In this document: positions 38,474 to 51,345 of the stretch, piece after piece
Layout of the letters: each line of letters begins with the position of its first letter
Numbering within the stretch: the first letter of the stretch is position 1
From: Ascaris suum
Lineage: Eukaryota; Nematoda; Chromadorea; Rhabditida; Ascarididae
Assembly (NCBI GenBank): GCA_013433145.1
Contig: CM024177.1
Location: forward strand, 7,590,110-7,654,109
DNA length: 64,000 bases
Reading direction: 5' to 3'
Made by a program: the position numbers and the translations under genes
The notes under the pieces: model-generated
Told to the model about the DNA's origin: nothing
Database searches by the model: none
Seen by the model: only the letters and a program-made list of their open reading frames with translations

Positions 38474-41400
38474 GTCCACTGCAGATTTGTAGCAATCACT
38501 TATCCGTTTTAATGAAAACACTATCACGCTTCGATGAGAATAACTGTATGAGGGCACGGATATATGAAAGCCATACTGGCGACACGGCCTTGATCAATGT
38601 TGTGGTACGGTTCAAACCACTTTTAAGAAGTCATGAGTGGGGGATAGGTAGAAGTAAAGTGGAGGGATCGGAGGATACGGGGATACTTGAACCGCGATTC
38701 CTTATTATTTCGGCAATGAGGTCCTACATGTTATTCTAGTACCCCGCGCTTCTAATCCCTCCTTTAAACCGTTTCATGCTGGAAGGCCTACGACGCCGAT
38801 GACCACGGAAGATGCAGCTCGACTCCTTCTGCTTTGTGCATTTTTCATTTCCACCTTTCTTCGCACTGTGGCTCCAATGCGCTAACAGGCATTGATGCCT
38901 TAAACCTGCTAGCGTGCAGGTGGTCAAAGGAGAGAGTGAGGAATAGTTGGGTACTATTATAGCCAAATGCCTTCGCAACAACAGCGGAAGATCGGTTTCA
39001 GGTGCCTTTTGTGCGTTTTTTTTGCTTCTGCTCCTCAACCTCCTACTTATAATGTATTTGATGACAAAGTTACTTTGAAGTCTAGTTTGAAGAGGCGATT
39101 TCTCGATCAACGGAGCGAACAATGTCATTAAAGTTCAATACGTTGAGTGGGCATCAGGGTGGAATATAACTATTGCAGGTATATCACACCTGAGGTGTTC
39201 CTACTCTTACCAGTTTGATCTTATGGATTGTATCAAGTGGATAGGGTTCGTATGTTAACGCTCAATACGGATCGCCGAGCAAAATATAAAAACCGAACAA
39301 ACACAGCCGTATAGTTTAGCCATTTGGAAATAAATCTGTTTTTACGTAAACTGGGCAATAAGCTATCGCAGAGAGTTCTAATTTCTACGCCATTCATTTC
39401 AACAGTTTTTTTTTTGTACTCCTTAGTTAACAGCGTGTAATTCGTTTCGTTGTGACGTAATTTTTTTTCTATCCGCCACATCAATTAGTTTGGCAGCGCA
39501 ATGTCTTATTAGCTGTGAGAAAATAATCTCCTTGACGTAGAAGTCTATAATATTATAAGCTTTTGGGCAATACAGTTGTGACTGCTAACATCCCTCATGA
39601 ACGAAAATAGCCAATGTACAGTTTAGCCAATTGCTTAGCGTTTTACTGTGCGAAATACATGTGCATCATTATAGAGGTGCTCTCAAGGGGAAAGAATCTT
39701 TCAGTAAACATATGTGGAAAGAGAAATAGCGAGCGATAAATGACCAGAAGAAATGGCTCTTCGTCTCATTGTACTTTTTCTTCCGACGAACATGCTAGCT
39801 GTCTTGACATCTTGTTGAGCTACGAAAACGCACTTCTCGAAGCAACCTTTCTTTCAATGCACGCTGATTTTTCTCAAGTGGCGAACGACTTATCAATTCC
39901 TTTTCTCCCACCCCTCCCCTCTTTGGATATAAGCTCTCATTTTCAAAACAGTTCATTTCATGCTGAATGTAGCCCAGTCACTTTCCGCTATGCTCTCGAC
40001 GATAAATGCTCATCTGCTTTCAATTTTTTTTTTCACAGCTTGAGCGTGTTCCATCCGTCTTTCGAAGCTTGTCTGAAGAATATCTGATGAATACACAATA
40101 TTCTTGTTAGTTTGTCGATATTTCCCGTTTAATATAAGCGTGCTTAACGATGATGATAGTTGAAGTGGACGAGGATTCATCGCAGTTCAGCAAATAATGC
40201 AAATCTGCATGCGTAATTAACATCTGATTGCGACACCTCGGCAGCCACACTGATGAGTTTGTTTCCTTAATTCAACGTCGTCGTCCTTCAAGCTACCCAT
40301 ACTACTACGATTATGTGCAACAGGTACATGCATACGTCCAAAGAGTGTTTGAAGTGGGCACAATATATTTAACGTTATGACACTGCCCACGTACAACTGC
40401 ATACCGGTCACAGTTTATGTTTTCATCACTTACATCTGCCAGGAGCGTTTTAGCTGCTCTCGAAATTCAGAGATGGCAGCATATGTAATGTGTGTCTGCC
40501 ACGCCTATATGTGCCCTGTTCGCTTGCATGCCTATTTGTCTGCAGCTGCACCGAGAAAACCTTCGCAGCTAGAATTATCAGAATTCGTTGCTCCAATGTG
40601 GTGACTCCTCGTACGATCTTTCAATTCGTCGATTCCGAAGAAAGCGAAAAACATCCCTAAACACCGAAATACAGCTAATAGAAACATGTCGCTTAAGCTT
40701 CAATCAACTGGAAAGTTGTTGGACGCAAGTTTAGTCTTGAGGTGTGTGAAATCATTGACTTGAAAATAACTTGCACTTTTTATGCCCTTCATTATATAAA
40801 AATGCATAAAGGCGAACAACAAGGAAAGCACAAAGTTGACGGGTATTCATTGTTGGAAGAAGAGCACAGCATTCAGCGGCAAATAAATTATCCAATTCAC
40901 ATACTCGCTTAAAAAGTTACAATGATTGCGACATGTATAAGGCAATCGCTTCAAGAGGTAGGTATACATAAAATCTTAGTTAGGGAATCATTCGTACTGA
41001 AGCAGTATATTTGAGTTGCTTCAAAATATTTGCAAGCTCTTTTTTTTGGGAAACGATGCCAAATTAAAGTGGTCGATGCGTCTCCCGGTCAACTTTCATT
41101 TGTTTTCGACTGAGCAAGCTGAATTTCCACAAACTTATGGTTTCCACTTATGATGTTCCACAAATTTCCAAATTCGAGCTTACCTATGGTTTTGGCTTTT
41201 TCACAACGTGTGTCACTGTAACTTCTCCTTAGCTCTAAGCTTTCATTGTTATTCCATTAAAACATATCGCAACTTTAGGGGCTTCAGAACAACTCAAATT
41301 GAGTGTATTCGAAAAATTCATAATTTTTTTCCTTTTTAATAGGTTTAAGCTTCTTATGTGGAATTGAATTTTGCACTTCCCATCCTCAACTATACATGTG

Positions 41401-42270
41401 CGTAGGCGCTCTTGATTAATGACTCTTCGGAAATAAATGAAGCTGGCGTTCTTTAGAAAAAAAGTTCCTCATGCGTATTCCGATGACCATCGTAAGTAGC
41501 CTTCATACGAATATGCCAAAAACGTTGCCGTCAAACAAATCTGAAATCAAGCGAAAATGATCTATGAGAATTGAAAGAGTAGTGAATATGCTATGAATAA
41601 AGTGAGGGAGTGTAGAATACGTTTCCGCTAGTAGGCGTCTCTATACGTTTACACGAGCATTCGGACTTTGTGAGTCATTGTATGATTTGCAGTCCAGAAA
41701 AAACCCTAGACGACACATTTTCGCAATGTATAAAAAGCGCTTTGATTCATCAGCACATTGTTTCCTATATTTATTTGATAGAGGTTTTTTTGAATATTAA
41801 AACAGATCTGAGGTGATCTTCGAATGCCTTTTCTTTATATGACTTTTTGACTCTTGCAGTCTATTGCTGAAGAAACTTACTTCATCGCAGTCTAACTATC
41901 GAGCGTTAATAGCACGAGCATACCAGCTGCCGATTTTATTGTAAATTGTTTCAAAGAAACGAAATTATATGTTGAAGTTGTTTGCTTTATAAATAATCAT
42001 CTCTCTTTGCGCGCAGCAGAGAATTTCAAATCCTCTCTACGCATATCATCTGCATAATACTTCGCTAATGGGCAACATAAGAATCGATTATATATTCCCA
42101 CAGAAATCCCCCTCAATGTGTGTCGAAGCGAGAGAATATTGACGTTTTTATTTACCTCGGAGCTTGAGAATGGTTAATGATTTATTCGGCATTCATGAAA
42201 ATTTCCTCATCAACACGCAATATTCTTACTTAACGCTTCGATGCGTCAGATAACTATTTAAAAGTAAACG

Positions 42271-42481
<211 letters not shown>

Positions 42482-45400
42482 CGACGAAATCGGCACATGC
42501 AAGCATTACGAGGGAAAAAAGCTATGTTTTGTGTAATTTCTTTGGAAATCAAATCATCACTTCTTCAACAACTAAACACATCGATTGCCATATACTAACT
42601 GCCTGACACTACTTTTTGCATATCTTGACCATGTAATCTGAGCGGACTATATTTCATCATTGCATCTCTGGAGTGCTGCTGTTATCCAAATGTTTTTAAG
42701 ATTATCTTCTTTTTCACATAATAGAGGTGCAGCCTGTAGTAGCGATCAGTCTACCAAAAAATGGTCGAATGAGAGAGAACATGATGAGTCAATTGATGTA
42801 ATGTAATACACTGCAGGAAACCATCATGTAATAAATCATCTTTGAAGGCATTGGTAGGGATGCGCTCATATTGCGTATAGCTTAAGCTTTGCATCCATGT
42901 AGAAAGCACCTTAATGAATAAAACATTCTAGATCAATTGCATGTTCGTTTTTTCAAATCCGCTGAGTATAACTTACGATTTCGAGAAGCCATTGGGCGAC
43001 AAATTGTATAGAAATTATTTCGACAAAAACGACAACTGCTGCGGTACCATATATTAGTGCCGCAAGACTTGAATACAGCTTTTGCTGCAAAAGTTCATTT
43101 CATTCTTTCTCGTAACAAATGCGAAATTGTAGCAAATTTCTTCTGCAAAAAATGCTTTACAGCAAAAGTATATCTGTGAGTCTCAACGTATGTGTATGTC
43201 TGTTTGTCTGATAGTTTCCGTTGAAGAATGACTAAGGCTAAATACGCTAAATTTGATATGCACCATAAGTTTACTGCCTCCACCATAATTCGCAACGGTA
43301 TATCAAATTGGGAAAGAGTTGTAGATATTTAAATCGCCAAAAATTTCGTATCCTTTAAGGCGTCGGTTCTTAGTGTATAATTACGAAAAAACCAATTTAT
43401 TTCAGCAGGTTTATATTGGCTGTCGAAACAACTGAATTGTGAAGACAGTTTTGGCATATTGCATTTTTTTCCTTGGTAACTGGTAGGTGAAATGAGCAGA
43501 ATGGAAAATTGCACATTGTGTCAGTCAGTTTCTCTAGCATGGTTTTCCGCTCGCTTTCTTAATGCGTAGATGGGGACATTTCAATATAGATGCAGCGAAT
43601 AGTATGGACCTGGAGAGATGCAAGTATTATGCAATGAGTAATTTTTGCAGTATTGGCTATCGGTTTGGCTAATCTAGACGTTTATTATTTAGTTGTCGGT
43701 GTTAATTAAAGTAGATTACCGGATGAAATCATGAACAACGATGAAGTAGAACGAAAAATTGAACTTCCCGTTTTGTCATAACGGGATGGTGTCAAGAAGT
43801 TTACAATCAAACAATTTGCCTTATTTTGGAACGAATGCTCAAGAAGAAAAGAGTTTCAGATAATGTCTTACCATTGTGGGGAAGTTGAAACGATAATAGG
43901 CATCACTAGCATTACATAAATGGCATATCATTAAGACAATACTGCAAACAAGAAAAAACGAATTCGCGCAAACAATGATGAGCATCTGTGAGAATGAATG
44001 TATCGCCATTTTGCATTCATGATAGACGACACTTGGAAAGCAAAATATGCCCGTTAGAAGACTTGCCAAACCGAGAAACTGCAATTGAACCATGTAAGTA
44101 TTCATCTACAAGCTCTCTTCGATAATGTGAGCTTATAATTATAAGATTATCTTCGTTTTGACTAATGATTACAAATTGCATAATGAAGTCACTAAGGTAG
44201 ATTATATTTAAGATAATCTTAGAAATATATGATTTCATCGCAAGAAGCAATTGTACGCCTATCATCTATTTGCAGCCAGCAGTAAGCATCACTATAGATT
44301 TGTGTTGCTATATTGCTGAGGTGTGTCATGACTGCAAAACAAAGATAATGTGCTAACCGAGTATTGCTTTGCGATGTGTAAAGTTAAAAAAATGTGTCTA
44401 TAGAACGATGAAATGAGAGCGGTCATTTAAAATTGCATCAAAGAGCGATAATCGCTCGCACTGCAAAAACAACGAAAACCATCTTACGATCTGTAGCAAC
44501 GAAAGTGCGTTTTCCTTTTCCCGAATGAACGCCGTATTCCAACGTAACGGAGGACCAGCCATCTTACGCTGCTATTAGCACACACTGTGCAGTCGACTGT
44601 TGTTGCAGCTTTGAAGGCAGCTTATCAAGACGAAAGCGTTTTGTGTGTCAATGAATAGAGCGAATAGCTATATGAGTGCCCACCACAACGGCGTATCACG
44701 CATCGCTTGCAGCAGCGGCGATAGTGCCAACGTTAAGCTAAGCGCACCGCTATTTGTGCTGCTTGAAGCATGTGCGTTCAAGCATGTCGAATGCATACTT
44801 CATGATATACGCACTCATCCCGTTGGTACATGCTTCTAAACCCTCTACTAAATGTTTAACGGCCACTGTTGCTATAAACACTAACGATGATATAGCCAGC
44901 CATCTCATGTGTCCCTCTTATTGCCCAAGCAAAATAGACACAGGAACAAATATTTGGAGCAGCAAAGCTGCTCACAACACCATGCCTATGGTCAACTCTT
45001 CAAAATAGCCGAATAGAGATAGTGCGGAGACATTCTCAGCCGTTCTGCAGACGTGAGAAGAACAGCACCGACTGAGAGGCAATTTATTCAGCGAGGTAAT
45101 GGGAGATCTGGCTGTGGCCTTCTCCATTTGGTTAACCTCGTGCAACCTCCCTTTGCTCAACAAGCGTGTACCATTTTCTGCTTATCCCATAACCTGAGAT
45201 CGCGGAGCTCCGAAATAACACGGGCTGCATGAATTGATGGAAACGCAGATCAGATGCGACCTTAGTTGGTTCCCACTGTTCGTTGCATGAAAGTCGCAGT
45301 GACAGTATCAGCCGTTCTCGAGAAATTGAGCGATAGCAGCTCAGGAGAAAGAAGCAGCTATTGATAGTCAGATTACTGAGCATAGCAAAAGGGTTGAACA

Positions 45401-46269
45401 AAGCTCCTTTAGGAATTTCATAGCAAAAATTAAGAATGCGGTGGAATCTGCTGGACAAAAATTAAGACAAGAAGTATGGTTTGTGAGTTTTCAAACGTAG
45501 ACATCGGCAGCGCCCAAGGCTGGAAAAACAAGCAGAGGTGCAGAGAATGTTCTTTGCACCAAAAACGGCGGCTATAACTAACTGGCTGCATTCCAAAAAC
45601 AACATTACAAGACAGCTGCATACTCTCTGCTTCTTTGCATATCAAAACATCGTTGTTTGCAGTAATCCCTATTCGCTTCAAAGTGTTCTGCTTTTCTTGG
45701 GGCCGTCACAGATGGTTTAGGAAGTTCGATTTTTTTGCGAAACGATACTTTTCGATCTTGAAATGTTTTCCAGTTGGTTATAATGACAGCCGCATATTTC
45801 GTATGGAAAATGTCATAAAATGTTTTGACAGGAAGTTGCACCTAAATGTACCAGTTTTTGACAGGGATGTTTTGGCACGCCGAGGGAATTCTTTTTCTAG
45901 AAATGGTGGCCACGACCTTGGTATTGTGAATAGTCATGGTTTTAAGTGGAGGTTGAAACGTTCTAGTTCCTTTGAGAAAACGCTCGGAATTACTATGTTC
46001 TTATCGCTTCGCAGCAAAAATGTGTTGAACATTATCGAAAGGCTCTCAATATTCATCGTTGACCAATTTCGGATTACTTCATCTCTGCACGGGCCTCTTG
46101 TTTGATTTCTGTGATCGCATTATCGCTTTTCAAAGTGCCTAAGGGTGGCACGTGCCAGCCAATTTAGAGGAATAGGTTAAGACTTTAGCCTGGAATTCAG
46201 TCTTTTTCTATGAAATTGTGCTCGGCTTTTCCAGTATTCCGTTTCTCGGGAAAGTCCTAATTTGCTCAT

Positions 46270-46480
46270 CCTAGTGATCGACGTTGTAATCAACCCCAAT
46301 CTGCCAAAAAGCGCTGTGAAACAAACAGTGTTGCGCATAGTTTGCAATTTTTCTTTTTTTTTTGTTGTCAGAGCCTGGAATATGCTTCCTGCTAAAATCG
46401 TCACCGCACCCATCCTTCTACCTTTCAAGCTGTGCTGAGTCGTTTTATTCTTCAAACTGTCGGCGCTATTGCACATTGAA
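46270..46480 (+). mobile_element. LINE reverse-transcriptase C-terminal fragment
   Basis: One plus-strand frame reads NLPKSAVKQTVLRIVCN, then SFFFVVRAWNMLPAKIVTAP and a short FK segment before a stop. The pattern V-R-x-WN-x-LP-x-x-IV-x-AP-x-x-x-x-FK is typical of the extreme C-terminus of CR1/Jockey-like LINE proteins. Upstream RT motifs were not found on this strand, so the piece is either severely truncated or rearranged. It is separate from, and opposite in orientation to, the relic near 6 kb. Confidence 0.5.
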
Positions 46481-47449
46481 CTCTGAGATATTTACCGTCC
46501 GATTGCCCGTTGGCTTTATGGAAGTTTTGCTTTTTTTTTCCAGTTGTTGTTGTTTCATTGCCGTCGTCGTTTTCTTATTCATACATGTTTATGTGTTCTC
46601 CAATTTCGAGACATCGAAATAAAAAAGTCGAATCTTTTGACATAGTCTCTGTTGATCTCAAAGCTCGGTTTCTTCCGCAGCATCCATAAACGGCTTAAGA
46701 GAACTTACGATTTATACATCCGGTTTAACCGATCCTCAGCCGGTTTCAAGAAATCAACTTATTAGGAAAACTTTGTCAGCAGAAGCCTTCCCTTTATGAC
46801 TAGTACGCTAAAAAATGGAAAAGCGGGATTGAAAAATTGCAGAAATTGAGCAGATCAGACTACCGATTTTTCCTCTTTATTGAAATGACGTTTTAATGTC
46901 TTTGATTTCGGGATTTCTTCATATCTCAGTGTATGTTATTCAATTTGCTGTTAAATTATCAATTTAGAGCTCTGCATTTAAAGTCCTTTTGCTTCCATAC
47001 ATTCATGGTCAAGAATTGTTTTATGCCAACAACGATTTAAACATTGACTTGATTTTCTGTTTGATATAATGGGGCATTTTTTTTCTGTGCAAGAAACGCT
47101 TATACATTTCAACGATGTGCTTGGTTTGGAATTACGATTGCACTGAAGGAGAATGATTTGTTGTATTGAAGTTATTCACTCAACTGAATTGCACTTACTA
47201 ACTTCCCTCGAAGACCGTTCTATATTGATGAACAACTCTTTTTGATATGACAGATGAATGACTGCTGAGCAAATTTTACTTAATAAATGCTCTATACTAG
47301 TTATGCCCGCTAGCAGCGGTATATAGGATGAGACGATCTGCAGATAAGTTTATGTTAAACACCAAATCATCGATAATTGCAACTTAGAGTCGCACATTTA
47401 TTTCACAGAGAGTTTGCTGATTCATCGAATGTCATATTGTGAATTGCAG

Positions 47450-47536
47450 AGGAACGTGATTCACTTGAGATGAAACACATGAACAATCGCGATAACGGTG
47501 GTACGGATATTCTTACGAGGTTATCTTATGGGTGAC
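47450..47536 (+). other. Open segment after a good acceptor; exon of unknown gene or chance
   Basis: GAATTGCAG at 47441-47449 is followed by a frame ERDSLEMKHMNNRDNGG that runs for 28 codons to a TGA. It starts in phase 1, compatible with the alternative donor at 38448 of the candidate Kv tail exon, but 9 kb away. Hydrophilic, no family motif. Confidence 0.12.
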
Positions 47537-50500
47537 GGATTCGAATAGAGGCGCATTTTTCGATCGCTTCGAACATGCCGCGCAACTGCTTCCACTGGTA
47601 GCGAGAATATAGCGGAAGCTATATTTGGTGATTTATGATGAAATACGCGGCAATATTCACTCATATATTAAGATCTTCATGCATCCAAATCCTATAAGCT
47701 ATTCTTGCAAATTACCTCCAAAATCTCAATTTCTCTATTTTACGTTTGTTTCCTCTCTATTCCAAGATAAAGAACCTTTCAGAATATGATTATGAAATTC
47801 TTTCGTTAACGCAATTTAAGTAGTTTCGACAAATTCCATAGCAATGAATAATTGAATAAAAAATACTCAGCATGGAAAAAAAAACTCATTTTTCTTTAGA
47901 GCAATTGGAAATGCCATCTTCCTTCTGTTATCGCCATTCGATACAAAGTTATCGCCAAATAATATCATTCGATACAAAGCATACAATAGCTATAATGTAC
48001 AAAACGAATACGCTCATATAAATGAATGCGAAAATATTGCTATGCATTTATAATGTGAAGTGCAATTATTGCTTTGTTGCTAAATTATTTACGCATAAAT
48101 GTGCCAAAGAGATATCATCTATGCACATATGCTTAAGTTTTTATGGATTTTTCTTCCTATTCCGAAGAACTTCAACAAATCCTGGAGAATATGAGGCTAT
48201 TTTTATGCAGTAGGTCAGCTCCGCTTTTCATTCATGAGCAACGATGATCGGAGAAAATATTGCAAATTTACAAACTTTCAAATGAAAAGGACAATACTTT
48301 TTGCCAAAAGTGGACAAGGCTTTAAAGACAGCTTAGTCTAATGGAAGCGGTTTCTATTCGAGTTGCCACTGAACTTTTTGCACGCCGGGGGCGCTCTATG
48401 GCACTCTTCCGGTGTTTCACGGCGAAAGTATGCATAACAGTAACGACAGTGAAACAGCATAAAAAACTCAGCAGAGAGTCAATTCACAGCCAAGGCCGAC
48501 TTCTAAGTTGACACCAGAGTTGATCCCATCCTCCGGGATGAGTTAGAGTCATGAAGCTTAGTAATTTTTTTCTGCCGTCAGGGTCATCAGGAGTCCGCTG
48601 TCTTTGTTGCAGAGTCAGCATTAGAGACCTTTAGATCTGTATGTCAGCCTTGTTCTGCAACTGGGCAGGTACATTGGGGAAAAAATTTAACTAAGATTTC
48701 CGCCACAATTGGTAACTCGGTAGAGGCCATAAGAGATATCAGTTTGCTGAGTTTCGAATTTGCCGCAGATTTTCGAATGATTTCATTAGCGAAAAGTGGA
48801 AAAACCCGTTGTTCGTATTCCTTTGACTTCGGAAAGCGATATTTTTAAATGTCAAAATGTCGAAGTGGAAACGAGACACTGTGTGATGTCCGATGATGTG
48901 AAGTGCATGATAAGAAAGACACAAATATAAATGGCAATGTTTGCTGCGAACGAGATGAAAAAACGAAAATTTGTCGGCCATGGATTCGACAACTCAACGA
49001 AGAAACAGATCCTACAAATAGCGTCACAGCTTCTAGTTGTCTACGCTCCACATATTTCTCATTCTCTGTATGTTAACGAATACGGTAGAATAATCTAAGA
49101 CGATATGTTCACGAATGATCGATCGAGCGATAACTGCTCCTATAGCTCTTCGTAAATTTGGTGAAGTGATTTAAATCATGTTGTCAATAGAGAGGTGATG
49201 ATTCCCAGAAAGCGAAATGGCCTATATCGTTGCTCAGTTCTGCAACCGTAAGAATCTACACGTTGAATTTGTTGCTGTCATTTTCAATCCTTCCAATGAC
49301 CTGATACCATTCCTATTGAACATTTATGGATGAGCATGCCATTGGTATGTTACCATCAAATTTCGGCTGCATTTCCAAATGGTTCAAATCAATCACCATG
49401 AACTGGTTAGGATGATCCAGCTCAGCTCCCTTCGAAGTAGGGGAACGATTTTGATCTGTTTCTGATGATTCCTCTAAGTTATTCGCGCATTCGTTACGTT
49501 ATTTCTTTTCGCCGTTAAATTTAGTGAATTCGATATTATTTTTACGTTCTACGTCTTTCCGTTTTCTTTTCTTCTCTAGGTTCTGCTTCTCCATAAAACA
49601 ATCCTCGTCCCCTCTGCGTTTCCATCGTGCTCACGAAGACATACGATAACCTCTTTAGTTTGCTTATTGCTTAAGATTAGGTATTTTACACCAACCTTTG
49701 AGCTTCGCCTTCGAACGACAACAGAGGCCTCTGTTCCTCACATGCTCAGCAATTTCGTAGTCTGCCGGTCAATGGAGACACCTCATCAGCGTGTGCAGGA
49801 AATGTCCTCTCACACTTCCTGCACGTCAGTAAGAATCGCGGAGCATCCGTTTACTTTCTTCCACAGTTCTTCCTTTACCTCATTTTATGAACCACAGAGA
49901 GCTTATGTGATCACGGAAATAAAAAGCTCTGGCTGGTGAGCTACGATAAACAACCCTGCAACTCACTACCTCAGGCTCGAATGCTATTTTGTAAGTTTCT
50001 CGCATTGTCCTTTCCTTGATGTTGCCATGTTCATTTTTTTGATACCATCGAATGCCTTCTTCTCTTCCAGTACGCATCCTGGCCGCAACGGTAGCACCTT
50101 CATCCGCACTCCATAATAGATGAATACTACCTCACAATCGAAGTGGGATTTTCTGTTACATAAATATTTAGTACCTAAATTTTCTATTGGCCATAACCTC
50201 CCCAATCACGCCTATTGCGGAATAAGAAAAAAAAACCCCCCTGGCTCTATTAATCACCTGATCACGTTCTAGTTTCTTGGCCAATCTACTCAAGATCACG
50301 CTCCACATTATCAGGTAACTAACAACCTTCTGCGTCCTCGTTTTCAACCATCAACAGCTACCAAACCTTGAAAATACCACAACTGTTGTTCACTACAACG
50401 GACTACACAGACGTCCACTGCCCAAAACTCGCCAGCGCACCGATCGGATAGATCAGGTATCAGCACGGTCAAGGCGCGTCCGCGTGATATGATCTGATAG

Positions 50501-51177
50501 GTTAATAAGATAAGTGCGCGTCACGAACCCTCAAAACCAACATCTGGGCTCTTTTCCCTGTCTACCCATCTATCTTCAAGAGTCCATCGCCATGAGTCGT
50601 TCTTCTTCATGTTACAAGCATGACGTTGATGGTTTACCATACCGTGTTTGGTGAGTCATTTTTGCATGTCAGCCCCCAACTCCCTTGACAATTTTGCGCT
50701 CATCGGAAACAGAAAGCTCGCAATGCCGCCAAGTTACCACTTAAGAAAGGGAATTCATTAGTCATTCCTTCAAGTAATCGCTCTTCAAAGAACGTTTTTT
50801 TTTTTTTTGCTTCAACACTTTAAACACAATCATCACTGTACCTATCACAGAACATCCCACTTTATCAAAAGAAACAATTCGGCGGATAATGGCAAGGACC
50901 CGGATATTGTGAGGAAGTTATATGCCCGAATAGGCCATATATAACACTCTGCGCAAATGCTACAGAACAAGATGGAGAAAAAACAAGACTCCAACTCACG
51001 ATGAAGATGGAAACAATCACATCAGATGAAATAATGCAAAGGCGGCAAGACTGAGTGACCACACCAGATGGGATGAAGAGGTGGGCATATGAAACACATT
51101 AAATAACGACACGGTGACGACGCATCCAACAATCGGGAGTGAGGAAGACTTAGCCGACAATATGACATCGAAGACGC

Positions 51178-51345
51178 CTAATTGCCACCTTGTTCACCCT
51201 GCTGCTCACCGCCCTCCTGCTCATCCGTACCAGCATCCGACGTCCACAGCGTGAGATTGTCACGCAGGAGCTGCATGATCAACGTACTGTCCTTGTATGA
51301 GTCCTCGTTCAGCGTATCCAGCTCAGCGATCGCATCATCGAATGC
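51178..51345 (-). CDS. ftt-2: 14-3-3 exon 5: helices H-I and tail
   Basis: 55 codons plus TAG after [26 protein letters not shown], then [17 protein letters not shown], then the variable Glu/Gly/Gln tail. Confidence 0.97.
   Translation of the reverse strand, partial: AFDDAIAELDTLNEDSYKDSTLIMQLLRDNLTLWTSDAGTDEQEGGEQQGEQGGN

Noticed and set aside
38736..39128. 130-codon minus-strand ORF
   Set aside because: Arg/Ser/Lys-rich with no domain, no start context or splice partners; probably chance.
45635..46105. 156-codon plus-strand ORF, the longest in the window
   Set aside because: No family motif, low-complexity basic/Phe-rich composition and competing open frames on the other strand; not called as a gene.
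48334..48344. tRNA A-box-like TAGTCTAATGG followed by a TTCGA
   Set aside because: The B-box-like element is too close and imperfect, and no cloverleaf can be formed.
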